The notes under the pieces were generated by a model that worked only from the letters and a program-made list of their open reading frames with translations, made no database searches and was not told the DNA's origin. Of a DNA stretch of 64,000 bases, positions 16,650 through 28,000 are shown in pieces. Each line of letters begins with the position of its first letter. Position 1 is the first letter of the stretch. A program made the translations under genes and the position numbers. Source of the DNA: Motiliproteus sediminis (GTDB lineage Bacteria; Pseudomonadota; Gammaproteobacteria; Pseudomonadales; Balneatricaceae); the NCBI RefSeq assembly GCF_017912535.1, contig NZ_JAERQK010000001.1:124001-188000 (forward strand), written 5' to 3'.

Positions 16650-18242
16650 TTACCCCTCCACTCCCTGGCTCTTCAGGTAGTCGTCGTAGCTGCCGTGGAA
16701 ATCGTTGATTCCGGTCGGGGTCAGCTCAATGATGCGGGTCGCCAGCGAGGACACGAACTCGCGGTCGTGACTGACGAATATCAGCGTGCCCGGGTAGTTT
16801 TCCAGCGCCAGGTTGAGCGACTCGATCGACTCCATGTCCAGGTGGTTGGTGGGTTCGTCCAGCAATAGTACGTTGGGGCGCTGCAGCATCATTTTGCCGA
16901 ACAGCATCCGTCCCTGCTCCCCCCCGGAGATCACCTTTACTGACTTATCGATCTCTTTTTGTGAGAACAGCAGCCGTCCGAGGGTGCCGCGGATGACCTG
17001 CTCGTCGTCACCCTCTTTACCCCACTGGCCCATCCACTCCAGCAGCGTTTTGTCCATCTCAAAGTCAGCGGCGTGATCCTGGGCGTAGTAGCCCATGGTG
17101 ACGTTTTCGGACCACTTGATGCTGCCGGCGCTGGGTTCCAGATCGCCCACCAGGCAGCGCAGCAGGGTGGATTTGCCGATACCGTTGGGACCGATAACGG
17201 CGATCTTTTCGCCCACTTCGACCATCAGGTTGAGGCCGCTGAACAGTGCCTCGTCGTAGGACTTGCCCAGCCCTTCCACTTCCAGTGCCAGCCGGTGCAG
17301 TTTTTTCTCCTGCTCGAAGCGGATAAAGGGGTTCTGGCGGCTGGAGGGTTTGACCTCCTCCAACTGAATCTTGTCGATCTGCTTGGCGCGCGAGGTGGCC
17401 TGCTTGGACTTGGAGGCGTTGGCGGAGAAGCGGCTGACGAAGGTTCGCAGCTCGGCGATCTGGGCTTTTTTCTTGGCGTTATCCGCCAGCAGTCGTTCGC
17501 GCGCCTGAGTGGCAGCGGTCATGTATTCGTCGTAGGAACCGGTAAACACCCGCAGTTCGCCGTAGTCCAGATCCGCCATATGGGTGCACACGGCGTTCAG
17601 GAAGTGGCGGTCGTGGGAGATGATGATCATGGTGCAGTTACGCGCGTTGAGCACCCCCTCCAGCCAGTGGATGGTATGGATATCCAGGTTGTTGGTGGGC
17701 TCGTCCAGTAGCATGATATCGGGCTCGGAAAACAGCACCTGTGCCAGCAGCACCCGTAGCTTCCAGCCGGGGGCTACTTCGCTCATGGGCCCAAAATGCT
17801 GCTCCAGCGGGATGCCCACCCCCAGCAGCAGTTCACCGGCACGGGACTCGGCGGTGTAGCCGTCCATCTCGGCAAATTCGGCTTCCAGCTCGCCAGCGCG
17901 GATACCGTCGGCCTCGGTCATCTCCGCTTTGGCATAGATGGCATCACGCTCGGCCTTGACCGCCCACAACTCGTCGTGGCCCATGATCACGGTATCGACC
18001 ACGCTGTACTGCTCGTAGGCGAACTGGTCCTGCTTCAGCTTGCCGATCCGTTCGTTCGGCCCCTTGGAGACATTGCCCGCGCTGGGTTCCAGGTCGCCTC
18101 CGAGAATTTTCATCAGGGTCGACTTGCCGCAGCCGTTGGCGCCGATCAGGCCGTAGCGGTTGCCATCGCCGAACTTGACGGAGACATTTTCGAACAGGGG
18201 TTTGGCGCCAAACTGGATGGCGAGATTAGCGGTTGTGAGCAC
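16650..18242 (-). CDS. ybiT: ABC-F family ATPase YbiT
   Basis: A 530-residue translation-associated ABC-F protein, the same length as E. coli YbiT. It has two ABC cassettes: Walker [10 protein letters not shown] and GPNGIGKST, and Walker B/D-loop [10 protein letters not shown] and [10 protein letters not shown]. The first signature is the degenerate VAPGWKLRV typical of YbiT, the second is ISGGEQGRM. The inter-domain linker with [29 protein letters not shown] is nearly as in YbiT. There are no membrane segments; ABC-F proteins act on ribosomes. The start is taken as GTG 18242, which gives [12 protein letters not shown] aligning with the family start; an upstream ATG would add 39 unrelated residues. 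Confidence 0.95.
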   Translation of the reverse strand: MLTTANLAIQFGAKPLFENVSVKFGDGNRYGLIGANGCGKSTLMKILGGDLEPSAGNVSKGPNERIGKLKQDQFAYEQYSVVDTVIMGHDELWAVKAERDAIYAKAEMTEADGIRAGELEAEFAEMDGYTAESRAGELLLGVGIPLEQHFGPMSEVAPGWKLRVLLAQVLFSEPDIMLLDEPTNNLDIHTIHWLEGVLNARNCTMIIISHDRHFLNAVCTHMADLDYGELRVFTGSYDEYMTAATQARERLLADNAKKKAQIAELRTFVSRFSANASKSKQATSRAKQIDKIQLEEVKPSSRQNPFIRFEQEKKLHRLALEVEGLGKSYDEALFSGLNLMVEVGEKIAVIGPNGIGKSTLLRCLVGDLEPSAGSIKWSENVTMGYYAQDHAADFEMDKTLLEWMGQWGKEGDDEQVIRGTLGRLLFSQKEIDKSVKVISGGEQGRMLFGKMMLQRPNVLLLDEPTNHLDMESIESLNLALENYPGTLIFVSHDREFVSSLATRIIELTPTGINDFHGSYDDYLKSQGVEG

Positions 18243-18432
18243 AGTACATATCCGGAATGGGAGGGTTAACGCGGTACGCCCGGCGGGGCGATAGATCAAG
18301 AAGGCGAGCAGTATACACTTTATTGCTCGCTGGCTCATGGGATTCCGCCAGTGCGACAACGAAAGGCTGAGTGATTTGGTTGGTGTTAACTAGACTTTAC
18401 CCATCACAACCAACAACCGTGACGAGGTGGTT

Positions 18433-19335
18433 ATGCAGCCCCAACCTGTTCAGCCCGACAGTGTTATCCCGCAGGAGGCCTTTGACTGGTACGACGAATA
18501 CGCCCATGGAGTGATCACCCGGCGCGAGTTCATGACCCGACTAACGGCGCTTACCGCGCTGGGATACAGCCTCGCCACGCTAACCGCTGCGCTGTTGCCC
18601 AACTATGCGCTGGCCGAGCAGGTGTCGTTCAACGATCCCGCTATCAAGGCCAGCTACGCCACCTTTGCCTCGCCGGAGGGGCACGGTGAGGGGCGCGGCT
18701 ACTTGGTCGAGCCGGCGGGTTTGAGCGGCCCGGTGGGGGTGGTACTGGTGGTTCACGAGAACCGCGGCCTCAACCCCTATATCAAGGACGTGGCGCGGCG
18801 AGTGGCCAAGGCGGGGTTTATCGCCTTTGCCCCCGATGCGCTGCATACCCTCGGTGGTTATCCCGGTAACGACGATGAGGGTAGGGCACTGCAGAAATCG
18901 ATGGACCGGGCCAAAATCGAAGCGGACTTTATCGCCGCGGCGCATTTTATTCATCAACACCGGCAGAGTAATGGCCGGCTGGGAGTCGTGGGCTTCTGCT
19001 TTGGCGGCTACATCACCAACATGCTGGTGGCTCGCGCTGCTGATCTGGTGGATGCCGGCGTACCCTTTTACGGCACTCCGGCGGCGAGGCCTTTGCGGCA
19101 GCAGATCAAGGCGCCGCTGCTGATCCATCTGGCCGAACTGGATCAGCGGGTGAACGCCACCTGGCCGGAGTATGAACAGGATCTCAAGGCGGGTAACAAA
19201 AACTACCAGATGCATATGTACCCCGGTGTCAATCACGGCTTTCATAACGACTCTACCGGACGCTATAACGAGGCAGCGGCGGAGCTGGCGTGGCAGCGTA
19301 CGATGGCGTTTTTCAGTCAGCACCTGCAAGGCTGA
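18433..19335 (+). CDS. Dienelactone hydrolase-family protein with twin-arginine-like export signal
   Basis: A 300-residue alpha/beta hydrolase. The catalytic triad residues are the Cys in GFCFGG, an acid in the AELDQRVN loop and His in GVNHGFH. Before the hydrolase domain comes TRREFMTRL followed by a hydrophobic stretch ending YALA, which looks like a Tat signal, but preceded by about 30 residues of polar sequence. Export to the periplasm is therefore likely, not shown. ATG 18433 follows GAGGTGG. Dienelactone hydrolases cleave cyclic esters, and periplasmic ones of this type are of unknown substrate. Confidence 0.88.
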   Translation: MQPQPVQPDSVIPQEAFDWYDEYAHGVITRREFMTRLTALTALGYSLATLTAALLPNYALAEQVSFNDPAIKASYATFASPEGHGEGRGYLVEPAGLSGPVGVVLVVHENRGLNPYIKDVARRVAKAGFIAFAPDALHTLGGYPGNDDEGRALQKSMDRAKIEADFIAAAHFIHQHRQSNGRLGVVGFCFGGYITNMLVARAADLVDAGVPFYGTPAARPLRQQIKAPLLIHLAELDQRVNATWPEYEQDLKAGNKNYQMHMYPGVNHGFHNDSTGRYNEAAAELAWQRTMAFFSQHLQG

Positions 19336-19436
19336 CAGCGGATCGTAAATGGTTGCCAGCGGGCGCGTCTCTTGACGCGCTCAGCGAACCGGCAGAGGAT
19401 GCCTGCTCTGTTGGTAACGCTTAAGGATGAACCCGA

Positions 19437-19766
19437 ATGGATCAGCCGCTTGAAACCCTCGCCGAGTATGCCAGTGAGGCCCATGCCCGTATCCAGCGTG
19501 ATTTCGCCGCTTGCGACCCGGTTGTCGGCGTCAGCCGGCAGATGCGCGCACAGGGGTTTCCAGCCGATGTGATCACCCTCGATTGCATCAAAAGTGGCAA
19601 ACGGATCATCCTGATTCTGCACGATCAGCAGCCTGATATCGTCAGCTATCAGTTCGCCCGTCGCGATGCCGAGGCCGGCGATGGATTTGATACCCTGCCG
19701 TTTGCACAGCTGGACGCTGACACTCTCTATCGCTGGATGCGTGATTATCTGGCCGGAGCGGGTTGA
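19437..19766 (+). CDS. Conserved-looking hypothetical protein
   Basis: A 109-residue soluble protein with balanced composition, e.g. ADVITLDCIKSGKRIILILHDQQPDIVSYQFARRD and an acidic/aromatic C-terminus. AAGGA lies 8 bases before ATG 19437. It is downstream of the hydrolase on the same strand (gap about 100 bp). No family recognised. Confidence 0.65.
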   Translation: MDQPLETLAEYASEAHARIQRDFAACDPVVGVSRQMRAQGFPADVITLDCIKSGKRIILILHDQQPDIVSYQFARRDAEAGDGFDTLPFAQLDADTLYRWMRDYLAGAG

Positions 19767-19878
19767 ACAGGGTGCTGCGCGCCGCTGGCCTGGTGCCCGC
19801 CGGTGGCTGTCCTGCTGATGCCCCGGTTGGTCCTCAATCCTTTGACGACGCCCTCTTCACCAGCGTGATGGAAAACGG

Positions 19879-20634
19879 ATGTTTGCCGAACTGACCCCTG
19901 AGCTGCTGCTGATGCTGTTTCTGGCCGGGTTGCTGGCCGGCAGCATCGACGCCATCGCCGGCGGTGGCGGCATGATAGCGCTGCCGGCGCTGCTGTTCGC
20001 CGGGCTGTCGCCGGCTGAAGCGCTGGCGACCAACAAGTTGCAGGGCAGTTTCGGCACCTTTTCGGCCAGCCTCTATTTTATTCGCCGTGGCTGGGTGGAT
20101 CTGCGCCGTGTGCGCTGGATGATCGGCTCCACCTTTGTCGGTGCCGCGCTGGGCACCCTGCTGGTACAGCAGCTCGATCCCGGCATTCTGACGTCGGTGA
20201 TCCCGCTGCTGTTGATCCTGATCGCACTCTACTTTCTGTTCTCACCGCAGGTGGGTGAAGAGGATGTACAGCGACGCATCGGCGAACTGGCTTTTGCCCT
20301 CACGGTCGGTTTCGGCGTGGGCTTTTATGACGGTTTTTTTGGTCCCGGCACCGGTTCCTTTTTTGCCATCGCCTTTGTCAGCCTACTAGGGTTCGGCCTC
20401 ACCAAGGCCACGGCGCACACCAAAGTGCTGAACCTCACCAGTAATCTCGCCTCGCTGCTGTTCTTTATCGCTGGCGGGCAGGTGGTCTGGAGTCTGGGGC
20501 TGGTGATGGCGTTGGGGCAACTGCTTGGCGGACGGCTGGGGGCCTCGTTGGTGGTGCTGAAAGGTTCGCGGCTGATTCGCCCGCTGGTTGTCACTATCTG
20601 TGTGTTGATGAGCCTGAAACTGCTGCTGGGTTAG
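19879..20634 (+). CDS. TSUP family (TauE/SafE) membrane permease
   Basis: A 251-residue integral membrane protein with about 8 hydrophobic segments. It has the family's glycine-rich first repeat LLAGSIDAIAGGGGMIALPALL, the ATNKLQG motif, and the matching second-half repeat GFGVGFYDGFFGPGTGSFF with ATAHTKVLNLTSN. The two repeats with their Asn/Gly-rich motifs define TauE/SafE proteins, which export sulfite, sulfoacetate or similar anions. The substrate is not indicated by neighbours. Confidence 0.93.
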   Translation: MFAELTPELLLMLFLAGLLAGSIDAIAGGGGMIALPALLFAGLSPAEALATNKLQGSFGTFSASLYFIRRGWVDLRRVRWMIGSTFVGAALGTLLVQQLDPGILTSVIPLLLILIALYFLFSPQVGEEDVQRRIGELAFALTVGFGVGFYDGFFGPGTGSFFAIAFVSLLGFGLTKATAHTKVLNLTSNLASLLFFIAGGQVVWSLGLVMALGQLLGGRLGASLVVLKGSRLIRPLVVTICVLMSLKLLLG

Positions 20635-20761
20635 GCTGGTTGCATTGCTATCGGCGCAAGCAGTTTGGCCAGCGTTTGGTGGCGCTATTGTCACTGTGCC
20701 GGGTCTCGGCTCGCGCTAGCATCCGCTGATCCTGTTAACCCAACCATCCGGAGCCAACGCG

Positions 20762-21034
20762 ATGACCGACCTGCAACAACGATTTCACGACTGTCTTGAA
20801 TACGTCCGCACCGCTGATACCTCGGTGCCGCTAACCACGACGATGAAGCTGGAGATGTACGCGCTGTTCAAGCAGGCCACGGAGGGCGATATCAGTGGCA
20901 ACAAACCGGGCATGACCGATCTGGTTAACCGCGCCAAGTACAACGCCTGGGAAGCCTGCAAGGGGCTTACCAGCAACGAGGCAATGAATCGTTACATTGA
21001 GCGGGTCGAGGGGATAAGGTTGGTTGTCGGCTGA
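20762..21034 (+). CDS. Acyl-CoA-binding protein
   Basis: A 90-residue four-helix ACBP: LQQRFHDCLEYV, then KLEMYALFKQATEGD and the family signature NKPGMTDLVNRAKYNAWEACKGL with the acyl-CoA-contacting Tyr, Lys and Trp, then AMNRYIERVE. It binds medium/long-chain acyl-CoA esters in the cytosol. ACBPs are widespread in eukaryotes and present in some bacteria. A CCGGAG site lies close upstream of ATG 20762. Confidence 0.95.
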   Translation: MTDLQQRFHDCLEYVRTADTSVPLTTTMKLEMYALFKQATEGDISGNKPGMTDLVNRAKYNAWEACKGLTSNEAMNRYIERVEGIRLVVG

Positions 21035-21223
21035 GCCATGTGCGGTCGCGCCGCTGCGTTGTCTCAAGTGACGCCTGCTGGATGAGTGGGACGGCGTAAA
21101 AGTGACAAAACCATTCGCGTGACATAAGTCAATGTTATTGCTGTGGGCATCGCTAGAATGGCTCCATCGTTGTTTGAGCAGTTTTTAAACAGCAGGGACA
21201 CACTAGCTTGAGGGTCATAGACA

Positions 21224-21322
21224 ATGACAAAGCAACGACTGATGGTAATGACGTTTGTGGTTGGGTTTTTGCCAGCGCTGGTAACCGCGGGTATCGCGGT
21301 AGCGACAGGAACTGTCGGCTAG
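21224..21322 (+). CDS. Small membrane protein, 32 residues
   Basis: ATG 21224 to TAG 21320-21322. The peptide begins MTKQRLMVMTF and is one hydrophobic helix (LMVMTFVVGFLPALVTAGIA) with a short polar N-terminus. GAGGG lies about 10 bases upstream, and a strong terminator follows 36 bp after the stop, which marks a stand-alone transcription unit. No family is recognised. The clean start, ribosome site and terminator argue that it is real. Confidence 0.6.
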   Translation: MTKQRLMVMTFVVGFLPALVTAGIAVATGTVG

Positions 21323-21357
21323 CGGCATCGCATCGCTTTTTCTCGATTCTGTTTATG

Positions 21358-21385
21358 GCGCGCCCTGGTGGCGCGCTTTTTTTTT
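21358..21385 (+). terminator. Rho-independent terminator
   Basis: GCGCGCC/GGCGCGC stem with a 5-base loop (21358-21376) followed by nine T. It ends the small-protein transcript, or readthrough from the acyl-CoA-binding protein gene. Confidence 0.88.
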
Positions 21386-21562
21386 GCCCGTTTTCTCCCC
21401 GCGTCGGTATGATCCGGCCGCAACCGGCGCCATTCTCCATCGGCACGGTCCCCAAGCTGTCCTTAAGCCCTTATACTGGCCAGTCATTTGTTCGTTGAGG
21501 CGATCGTCTTTCAAGACCATTGCCCATTAACACTATTGCCCTGTAAGACAAGGAAGTGCGGC

Positions 21563-24500
21563 ATGCCCTCAGCCTCTGGCCAGATCACCCTTTATCCCGC
21601 CAACCGGTTGGAGGATCTGGCGCTGCTGCTGGAGCATGTACTGAGTCTCAACCCGGGCTCGGTGCTGGCGCCGAGCACGGTGATCGTCGAAAGTCAGGGG
21701 ATGCAGCACTGGGTCAGCATGGCGCTGGCGGAATCCCGTGGCCTGTGCATGAATCTCGACTTTCCCATGCCCGGGGTGTTTCTGTGGCAGCTGGTGCGGC
21801 GGCTGCTGGGGCCGGAGCGGGTACCGCTGGAATCTCCCTACCAGCGTGAGGCGCTGGCATGGCGGATCGACCGGCTGCTGGCCAGTGAGCTCTGCATCGA
21901 CGATGCCCGTTTTGACGAGGTTACCCGCTACTGGCGCAGCGAGACTGACGCTGATGTCCGTTGTGATGACCTCCTCAAGCGCTTCCAACTGGCCTCCAAG
22001 CAGGCCGACCTGTACGAGCAGTACCTGATGTTTCGTCCCGACTGGATCGAGGCCTGGGAGCAGGGGCAGAGCCCTGCCGGGTTGGACGACAACTGGCAGG
22101 CGGCGCTGTGGCGGTTGTTGGTGACCGAGAATCCTGATCATCCGGTGCGGCTGCAGCGCGAGGCGATCAGCGCGTTGGCCGCCCATGCCGACAAACTGCC
22201 GGCACAGATCTGCCTGTTTGCCATCAACACCCTGCCACCGGGTACGCTGCAGTTTTTCGATCAGTTAGCGCGCTATACCCAGGTGCACCTGTTTCATCTC
22301 AACCCCTGTGTTGCTTATTGGGGCGATCTGCAGGCCGAGAAACAGCAGGCCGCACAGCGGGCAGAGCAGGTGCGGCGTTGGCTGGCCTGTGTTGATCCGG
22401 AGTGCACCGATTCAGAACTGAGCGCTCAGCCGGAGCCGGCGGCCCTGCCCGGAGAACCCGGTAATCCGCTACTGGCCAATCTGGGCGGGCAGGGCAAAGA
22501 GTTCTTTGCCGCGCTGCAAGGGCTCGACAGCTGCGAGATCAGCGCCTTCGATCTGCCACCCAGCGAGCCGCAGCCCGATACCGGCGGCGAGCCGCCGAGC
22601 GTGCTGCAGCAGATCCAGCGCGACATTCTCACCCTCCATGATGCCCGTCCAGCGGACCCGACCGCCGTGGTGGAGCGGCAGGTGGACGACAGCATTACCC
22701 TCAGTGCCAGCCATAGTGCGCTGCGCGAACTGCAGGCGCTGCACGACTGGCTGCTGCACCGCTTCAACCAGGATCAGACCCTGACCCCGCGCGATGTGCT
22801 GGTGATGTGTCCGCAGGTGGAGCATTACGCCCCCTATATCAGCGCCGTATTCGACAGCGGCTTTTTCGCCAGCCGTGTAGAGGGCAGCGACCAGCCGCCC
22901 AAACTGCCGGTATCGATCACCGACCGCGCCCCGCGGGATGCTGAACCGCTGATCAGCAGCTTTCTCGAGCTGCTGACTCTGCCTGACAGCCGTTTTCAGG
23001 TGTCGCGCATTCTTGACCTGCTACGACTGCCTTCGTTGCAGGCACGCTTCGGTTTTAGCGCCGATGAACTCTCCACGCTGCAATGGTGGCTGAGTGAAGC
23101 GGGTATCCACTGGGGGCTGGATGCCGGGCATAAGGCGAACATGAGCGGAGCGGCCGAAAGCTCGGCCCTGTTCAGTTGGGACTGGGGGCTGCGCCGGCTA
23201 TTGCTGGGCTTTGCCCGCAGCGACGAGGCCGAGCTGGTGGATCACCAATGGCTGCTGCCGCTGGTAGAGGGGGCCGATGCCATACTGCTGGGGCGGCTGA
23301 TGCAGCTGTTGGAGCGACTGCAGCGCCACGCCCGCACCCTGGTCCAGCCGCGCACGCCGCAGGAGTGGGGACACTACCTGCGCGAGCTGCGTGATGCCTT
23401 CTTCAGCCCGGCTGATCCCGGCGGCGATGAGCGCGACGCCAGCGACGAGCTGGACAAGGCGATCAACCAACTGGTGAGCTGGACCGCGCTGGTGGCGTAT
23501 GACCAGCCGCTGACGCTGGATGTAGTGCGCCACTACCTGAATCACCATCTTGGTATGCCCGATGGCAGCAATCGCTTTATGACCGGCCAGATCACTTTCT
23601 GCTCGCTGGAACCGATGCGTAGCGCACCCTTCCGGGTGATCGCCATCCTCGGCCTCAACGACGGCGAATACCCGCGCCAGCAGGTACCGTTCGGCTTTGA
23701 CCTGATGGCGCAGACGCCCCGTCGTGCCGGTGATCGCTCGCGTCGCGGCGACGATCGTTACCTGTTCCTCGAAGCGCTGATCTGCACCCGCGAGAAGCTC
23801 TATCTCAGCTATCAAGGGGCCGACATCAAGAACAATAGCGAGCGCCAGCCCAGTCTGATACTGACCGAGCTGATGGATTACCTGCAGCGCGGATACGGCT
23901 GGCGCTTTGAGCCGGGAGCCGAACTGCAGCGTCAGCCTCTGCACCCCTTCAGTGCCGACAACTTCAGTGGCGATGAGCCCGGTTTCGATCATCGCTGGCA
24001 GCAGCTGAGCCAGCCGCGCGCCGCCCGTGACAACCGCATCCGGCTCGATCCGCCCGAGCAGCTGCTGGACGACGACGGGCTGCAGCCGCTGGAGCTGGAA
24101 GCACTGGTGCGCTTTTTCGACAACCCCTCGCGCGCCTTTGCCGAACAGCGACTGGGGCTGCGTCTGCAAAGCGACAATCCACGACTGGACGATGCCGAAC
24201 CCTTTGACGCCGACGGTTTGACCGCTTTTCAGGCGCGTGAGCTGTTGCTCGGCGCGGCGCTCGGCGACGAACCGGAGCCGGCCAGCGCCGCGGTGCGCGA
24301 GATGCTCGCGGTATCGGGGCGTCTGCCCGACAGTCTGCGCGCGGCGCAGTTTGTTGACAGCTGGCAACAGCAGGCATCGACGTTGGCGGCGGAGCTGGAG
24401 TGTGCGGGGGTGGAAACTTTGCAGGTTCGGACGGCCGAACTGGTGCTTGACGGCGTGCGCTTGCGCGGGCAGCTACCGCTGGTCAGCGACGGGCCGGAGG

Positions 24501-25036
24501 AGCGGCAGCTGCTGCTGTGGCGGCCGGCGCGGACCAAAGCCAAGGATCAATGGCGGTTGTGGCTTTATCACCTGATGGCTCAGGCCGCGGGCCTGACCAG
24601 TTGCAGTCGCGGTATTTTCCTCGGCCCGGTGGATAAAAAAACCGGTGACGCGCAAGTGGAGACGCTGGCTCTCGGGCCGGTGGCCGACGCCCGGCTGTTA
24701 CTGGAACAGTTGCTGGTGGTGTGGCGTGAAGGTCAGTGCGCGCCGCTGCTGCTGAACGCCAAACTGGGGCTGACGGTCTGCGCCAAACAGTACAAGACCA
24801 GCAACGGGGTGAGCAGGCCGCTGCCGGGGGATGAGCAGGCAACGGCGCGGCTCAAAGCCTGGAACGGCGAGTGGGCGGTGGGCTACTACGCCAGTCCCTA
24901 CCAGGTGGGCAGTGATCCCTACGTGAGCTGGTTCTGGCCCGAGGGCGACAGCCTTGATAATTGGTGGGAGCAGCTTAAACCGGTCTATGACCCGGCCGTG
25001 GCCGCACTACTGGACGTTGCGGAGGGCGAGGTATGA
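21563..25036 (+). CDS. recC: RecBCD subunit gamma (RecC)
   Basis: A 1157-residue RecC. The N-terminus has the helicase-like but ATPase-inactive fold (ITLYPANRLEDL, IVESQGMQHWVSMALAE), the GLCMNLDFPMPGVFLWQLV stretch and later DPYVSWFW. RecC recognises Chi in the unwound strand and splits the strands. ATG 21563 follows AAGGAAG and is preferred over an earlier in-frame ATG that adds unlike residues. Its last codons overlap recB by 4 bases. Confidence 0.96.
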   Translation: MPSASGQITLYPANRLEDLALLLEHVLSLNPGSVLAPSTVIVESQGMQHWVSMALAESRGLCMNLDFPMPGVFLWQLVRRLLGPERVPLESPYQREALAWRIDRLLASELCIDDARFDEVTRYWRSETDADVRCDDLLKRFQLASKQADLYEQYLMFRPDWIEAWEQGQSPAGLDDNWQAALWRLLVTENPDHPVRLQREAISALAAHADKLPAQICLFAINTLPPGTLQFFDQLARYTQVHLFHLNPCVAYWGDLQAEKQQAAQRAEQVRRWLACVDPECTDSELSAQPEPAALPGEPGNPLLANLGGQGKEFFAALQGLDSCEISAFDLPPSEPQPDTGGEPPSVLQQIQRDILTLHDARPADPTAVVERQVDDSITLSASHSALRELQALHDWLLHRFNQDQTLTPRDVLVMCPQVEHYAPYISAVFDSGFFASRVEGSDQPPKLPVSITDRAPRDAEPLISSFLELLTLPDSRFQVSRILDLLRLPSLQARFGFSADELSTLQWWLSEAGIHWGLDAGHKANMSGAAESSALFSWDWGLRRLLLGFARSDEAELVDHQWLLPLVEGADAILLGRLMQLLERLQRHARTLVQPRTPQEWGHYLRELRDAFFSPADPGGDERDASDELDKAINQLVSWTALVAYDQPLTLDVVRHYLNHHLGMPDGSNRFMTGQITFCSLEPMRSAPFRVIAILGLNDGEYPRQQVPFGFDLMAQTPRRAGDRSRRGDDRYLFLEALICTREKLYLSYQGADIKNNSERQPSLILTELMDYLQRGYGWRFEPGAELQRQPLHPFSADNFSGDEPGFDHRWQQLSQPRAARDNRIRLDPPEQLLDDDGLQPLELEALVRFFDNPSRAFAEQRLGLRLQSDNPRLDDAEPFDADGLTAFQARELLLGAALGDEPEPASAAVREMLAVSGRLPDSLRAAQFVDSWQQQASTLAAELECAGVETLQVRTAELVLDGVRLRGQLPLVSDGPEERQLLLWRPARTKAKDQWRLWLYHLMAQAAGLTSCSRGIFLGPVDKKTGDAQVETLALGPVADARLLLEQLLVVWREGQCAPLLLNAKLGLTVCAKQYKTSNGVSRPLPGDEQATARLKAWNGEWAVGYYASPYQVGSDPYVSWFWPEGDSLDNWWEQLKPVYDPAVAALLDVAEGEV

Positions 25037-28000
25037 ACGGCGAGATTCAGGCCCGACTTGAGCCCGCAGAACTCACCCTGACAGGCCGTCAGCTGATTGA
25101 GGCCAGTGCCGGTACCGGCAAAACCTATAACATCACCCGGCTCTACATCCGCCTGCTGCTGGAGCGGCGATTGACGGTTCAGCAGCTGTTGGTGATGACC
25201 TTTACCAAGGCCGCCACCGAAGAGCTGCGTGGGCGGATCGACCGCGAGCTGCGTAACGCCGCTGCCCACTGGGGCCGGCTGGGAGAGAGTGACCCCTTCT
25301 TTGCGGCGATGGAACAGCGCCTGAGTGCGGCACAGGCGGTGCCGTTGCTGCAGAGTGCGCTGCTGCATCTGGATGAGGCGGCGATCTTCACCATCCACAG
25401 TTTCAGTGCCCGGGTGCTCAAGCAACATGCCCTGGCCAGTGCCATGCCGATGGAGCTGGAGATGGAGGCCGACACCAGCGCGCAGTTGTTGGAAGCGGTG
25501 CGCGACTGGCTGCGCGGCATCGCTCACGGTGGGCTGTATCAGCAGCTCAGCGAACGGGGCTGGCACACCCCGGAGGCCTTTATCCGCCTGTTTGGCAATG
25601 CCATCCGCTCCAGCGCCGAACTGCTGGCGGCGGAACCGGCGCAGCTTGTTCAGGCAGCGCTCACCATCAAACGGGATTATCGGACACAGCTGCTTGACCA
25701 CGAGAGCGAGCTCTTCGCCGCCCTGATAGAGGGTCGCAATGATGCTGATGAGCGACAAGCAGAGTGGGTGGAGACTCTGGAATGGCTGGCTAACGATGAT
25801 CTGAATAGCATTGCATCGGCTGCGAAGCGCTTCCTCCATGGCGGCCGATTCAATAGCCAGAAAGCACAACACCTAAAGCCGCTGCTTGAGCCCTTTAAAG
25901 AGTTGAAGAAAACGCTGCCTAAGCTCGCCGAGGCTGCCGAGCAGGCGACGATTTACCCCTATCTGCGCGAGGGTATCGCGGCGATTCGCAGCCGCTTTGC
26001 TGCCAGCAAGACCCAGCTGGGGCTGATGGATTTTGATGACCTGATCACCCTGTTGTCGCAGCGGGTGGTAAGCGACGCGGGGGCGCCACTGGTGGCGGCC
26101 ATGCGCCAACAGTACCCGGTGGCGCTGGTGGACGAGTTTCAGGACACTGACCCGCACCAGTACGCCATTCTGGAGCGGGTCTACCGACCGCGCAGTGAAA
26201 CGGTTGGCGACCACGCCAGCGCGGAAATCCAAAACAGCGCCACCGCCCTGTTTATGATCGGTGATCCCAAACAGGCGATCTACTCCTTCCGCGGCGGCGA
26301 TATCTTTACCTACCTCAGCGCCCGCAACGGTGCCGACGACCAGTGGCAGATGGACACCAACTGGCGTTCGGTCCCGGCGATGGTGGCTGGGTATAACCGC
26401 CTGTTTCGTGGAGCGCCGGACGCGCAGCCGGCTGCACCGGTATTTGGATTCGGCATCGATTACCAACCGGTCAAGGCGGCCAGAGCCGCGCAGTCGTCGT
26501 TTGCGCACCTGATCGACCCGCTGCCGCCGGGAGAGCCGCCGCGTGCCGCACTCAACTATGTCTGGCTGACGCCGGCAGAGGGCGCCGATGGTGACAGCGT
26601 TACCGGGGAGTTTCGTCACTCGATCGCATCCTGGTGCTGCAGCGAAATCGACCGCTTGCTCAATAGTCCGGCGCGGCTGGGGACAGCGCCAACCGACTCC
26701 CGCGTGCTGCAGGAAAGCGACATCGCCATTCTGGTGCGCACCGGCACCGAGGCCGATGTCATGCAGCAGGCGTTGTTGCAGGCGGGTTATTCGTCAGTCT
26801 ATCTGAGCGCGCGGGATAACATCTTTGACAGCCCCGAGGCGAGTGAGCTGGCGCTGGTGCTGCAGGGTATCCTGGCGCCGGAGCAAAGCGGCGCGCTGCT
26901 GGCCGCCTGTGCCACCAGCCTGCTGGGCGGTGATGCTAAGCGTCTGGCTTGCCTCAACGGCGACGCCGACGCGCTGGTGGCGATGCGCTATCGACTGATC
27001 GCTCTGCGCGAGCAGTGGCAGCGTGAAGGCTTTATCGCCATGATGATGGCGCTGATCCATGACCACCTCAACCCGCCGCCGACGCGCCACGAACGCTGCC
27101 TCACTAACCATATCCATCTGGCCGAACTGCTGCAGCAGGCGTCCGGCAACCTGCGTCACCCGCAGCAGCTGCTGGAGTGGTTGCACGACCAGGTTCAGGC
27201 CGCTGTCAGCGACACCCAGGCGGAGCTGCGGCTGGAGAGCGATGCCAACCTGATCCGCATCGTCACCCAGCATGGCTCCAAGGGGTTGGAATACCCGGTA
27301 GTGTTTGTCCCCTTTGCCAACTATCCCAAGGAACCGCTCAAGTTCGGCAACCGCAAACAGGAGTTTTTGAGTTATCACCACCCGGATAGCGGCGCTGCTC
27401 TGCAGATGATCGGGCGTACTCCCGAGGCCGAACAGCGCGCCACCGACGAAGCCTACGCGGAAGCGATCCGGCTGTTGTACGTCGCCGTTACCCGGGCTGA
27501 GCAGCGCTGCTATCTCTGTTGCGCGCCCTTCAACAACAGTGCCGCATCGCCGCTGGCGCGCGCGCTGGGGTGTGGCAGTCGCGTTGCGGGCGAGCCGAAC
27601 TGGCCGCAGCTGCTGGCCGAACAGCTGGCTGGTGATTCCGAAGCCTGCGCTCTGATCAGCCTCCGCGCGGAGGGGTGGCCATCACCTCAAGGGCCGCAAC
27701 GCGGCGATGGCTCACCACCGACCAACGTGGCACAGTTCAGCCGGCATATTGACCGCGACTGGCGCCTGAGTTCGTTCTCGGCCCTGACCCGTAACCTCGG
27801 TCACGCCCGCCGCGACCGCAAGGACCATGACGATGATCAGACCGGCGCGGCTGTGGTGGAGGTGGAGCTGCCACTGCGATTCCGGCTGCCCAAGGGCGCC
27901 CACGCCGGCAACCTGCTCCATGACGTGCTGGAGCACACCGACTTCAGCGCCCCGCGCTGGGCCGAGGTGTTGCGCGATCCGCTGCTCCGTTTTGGGCAGC

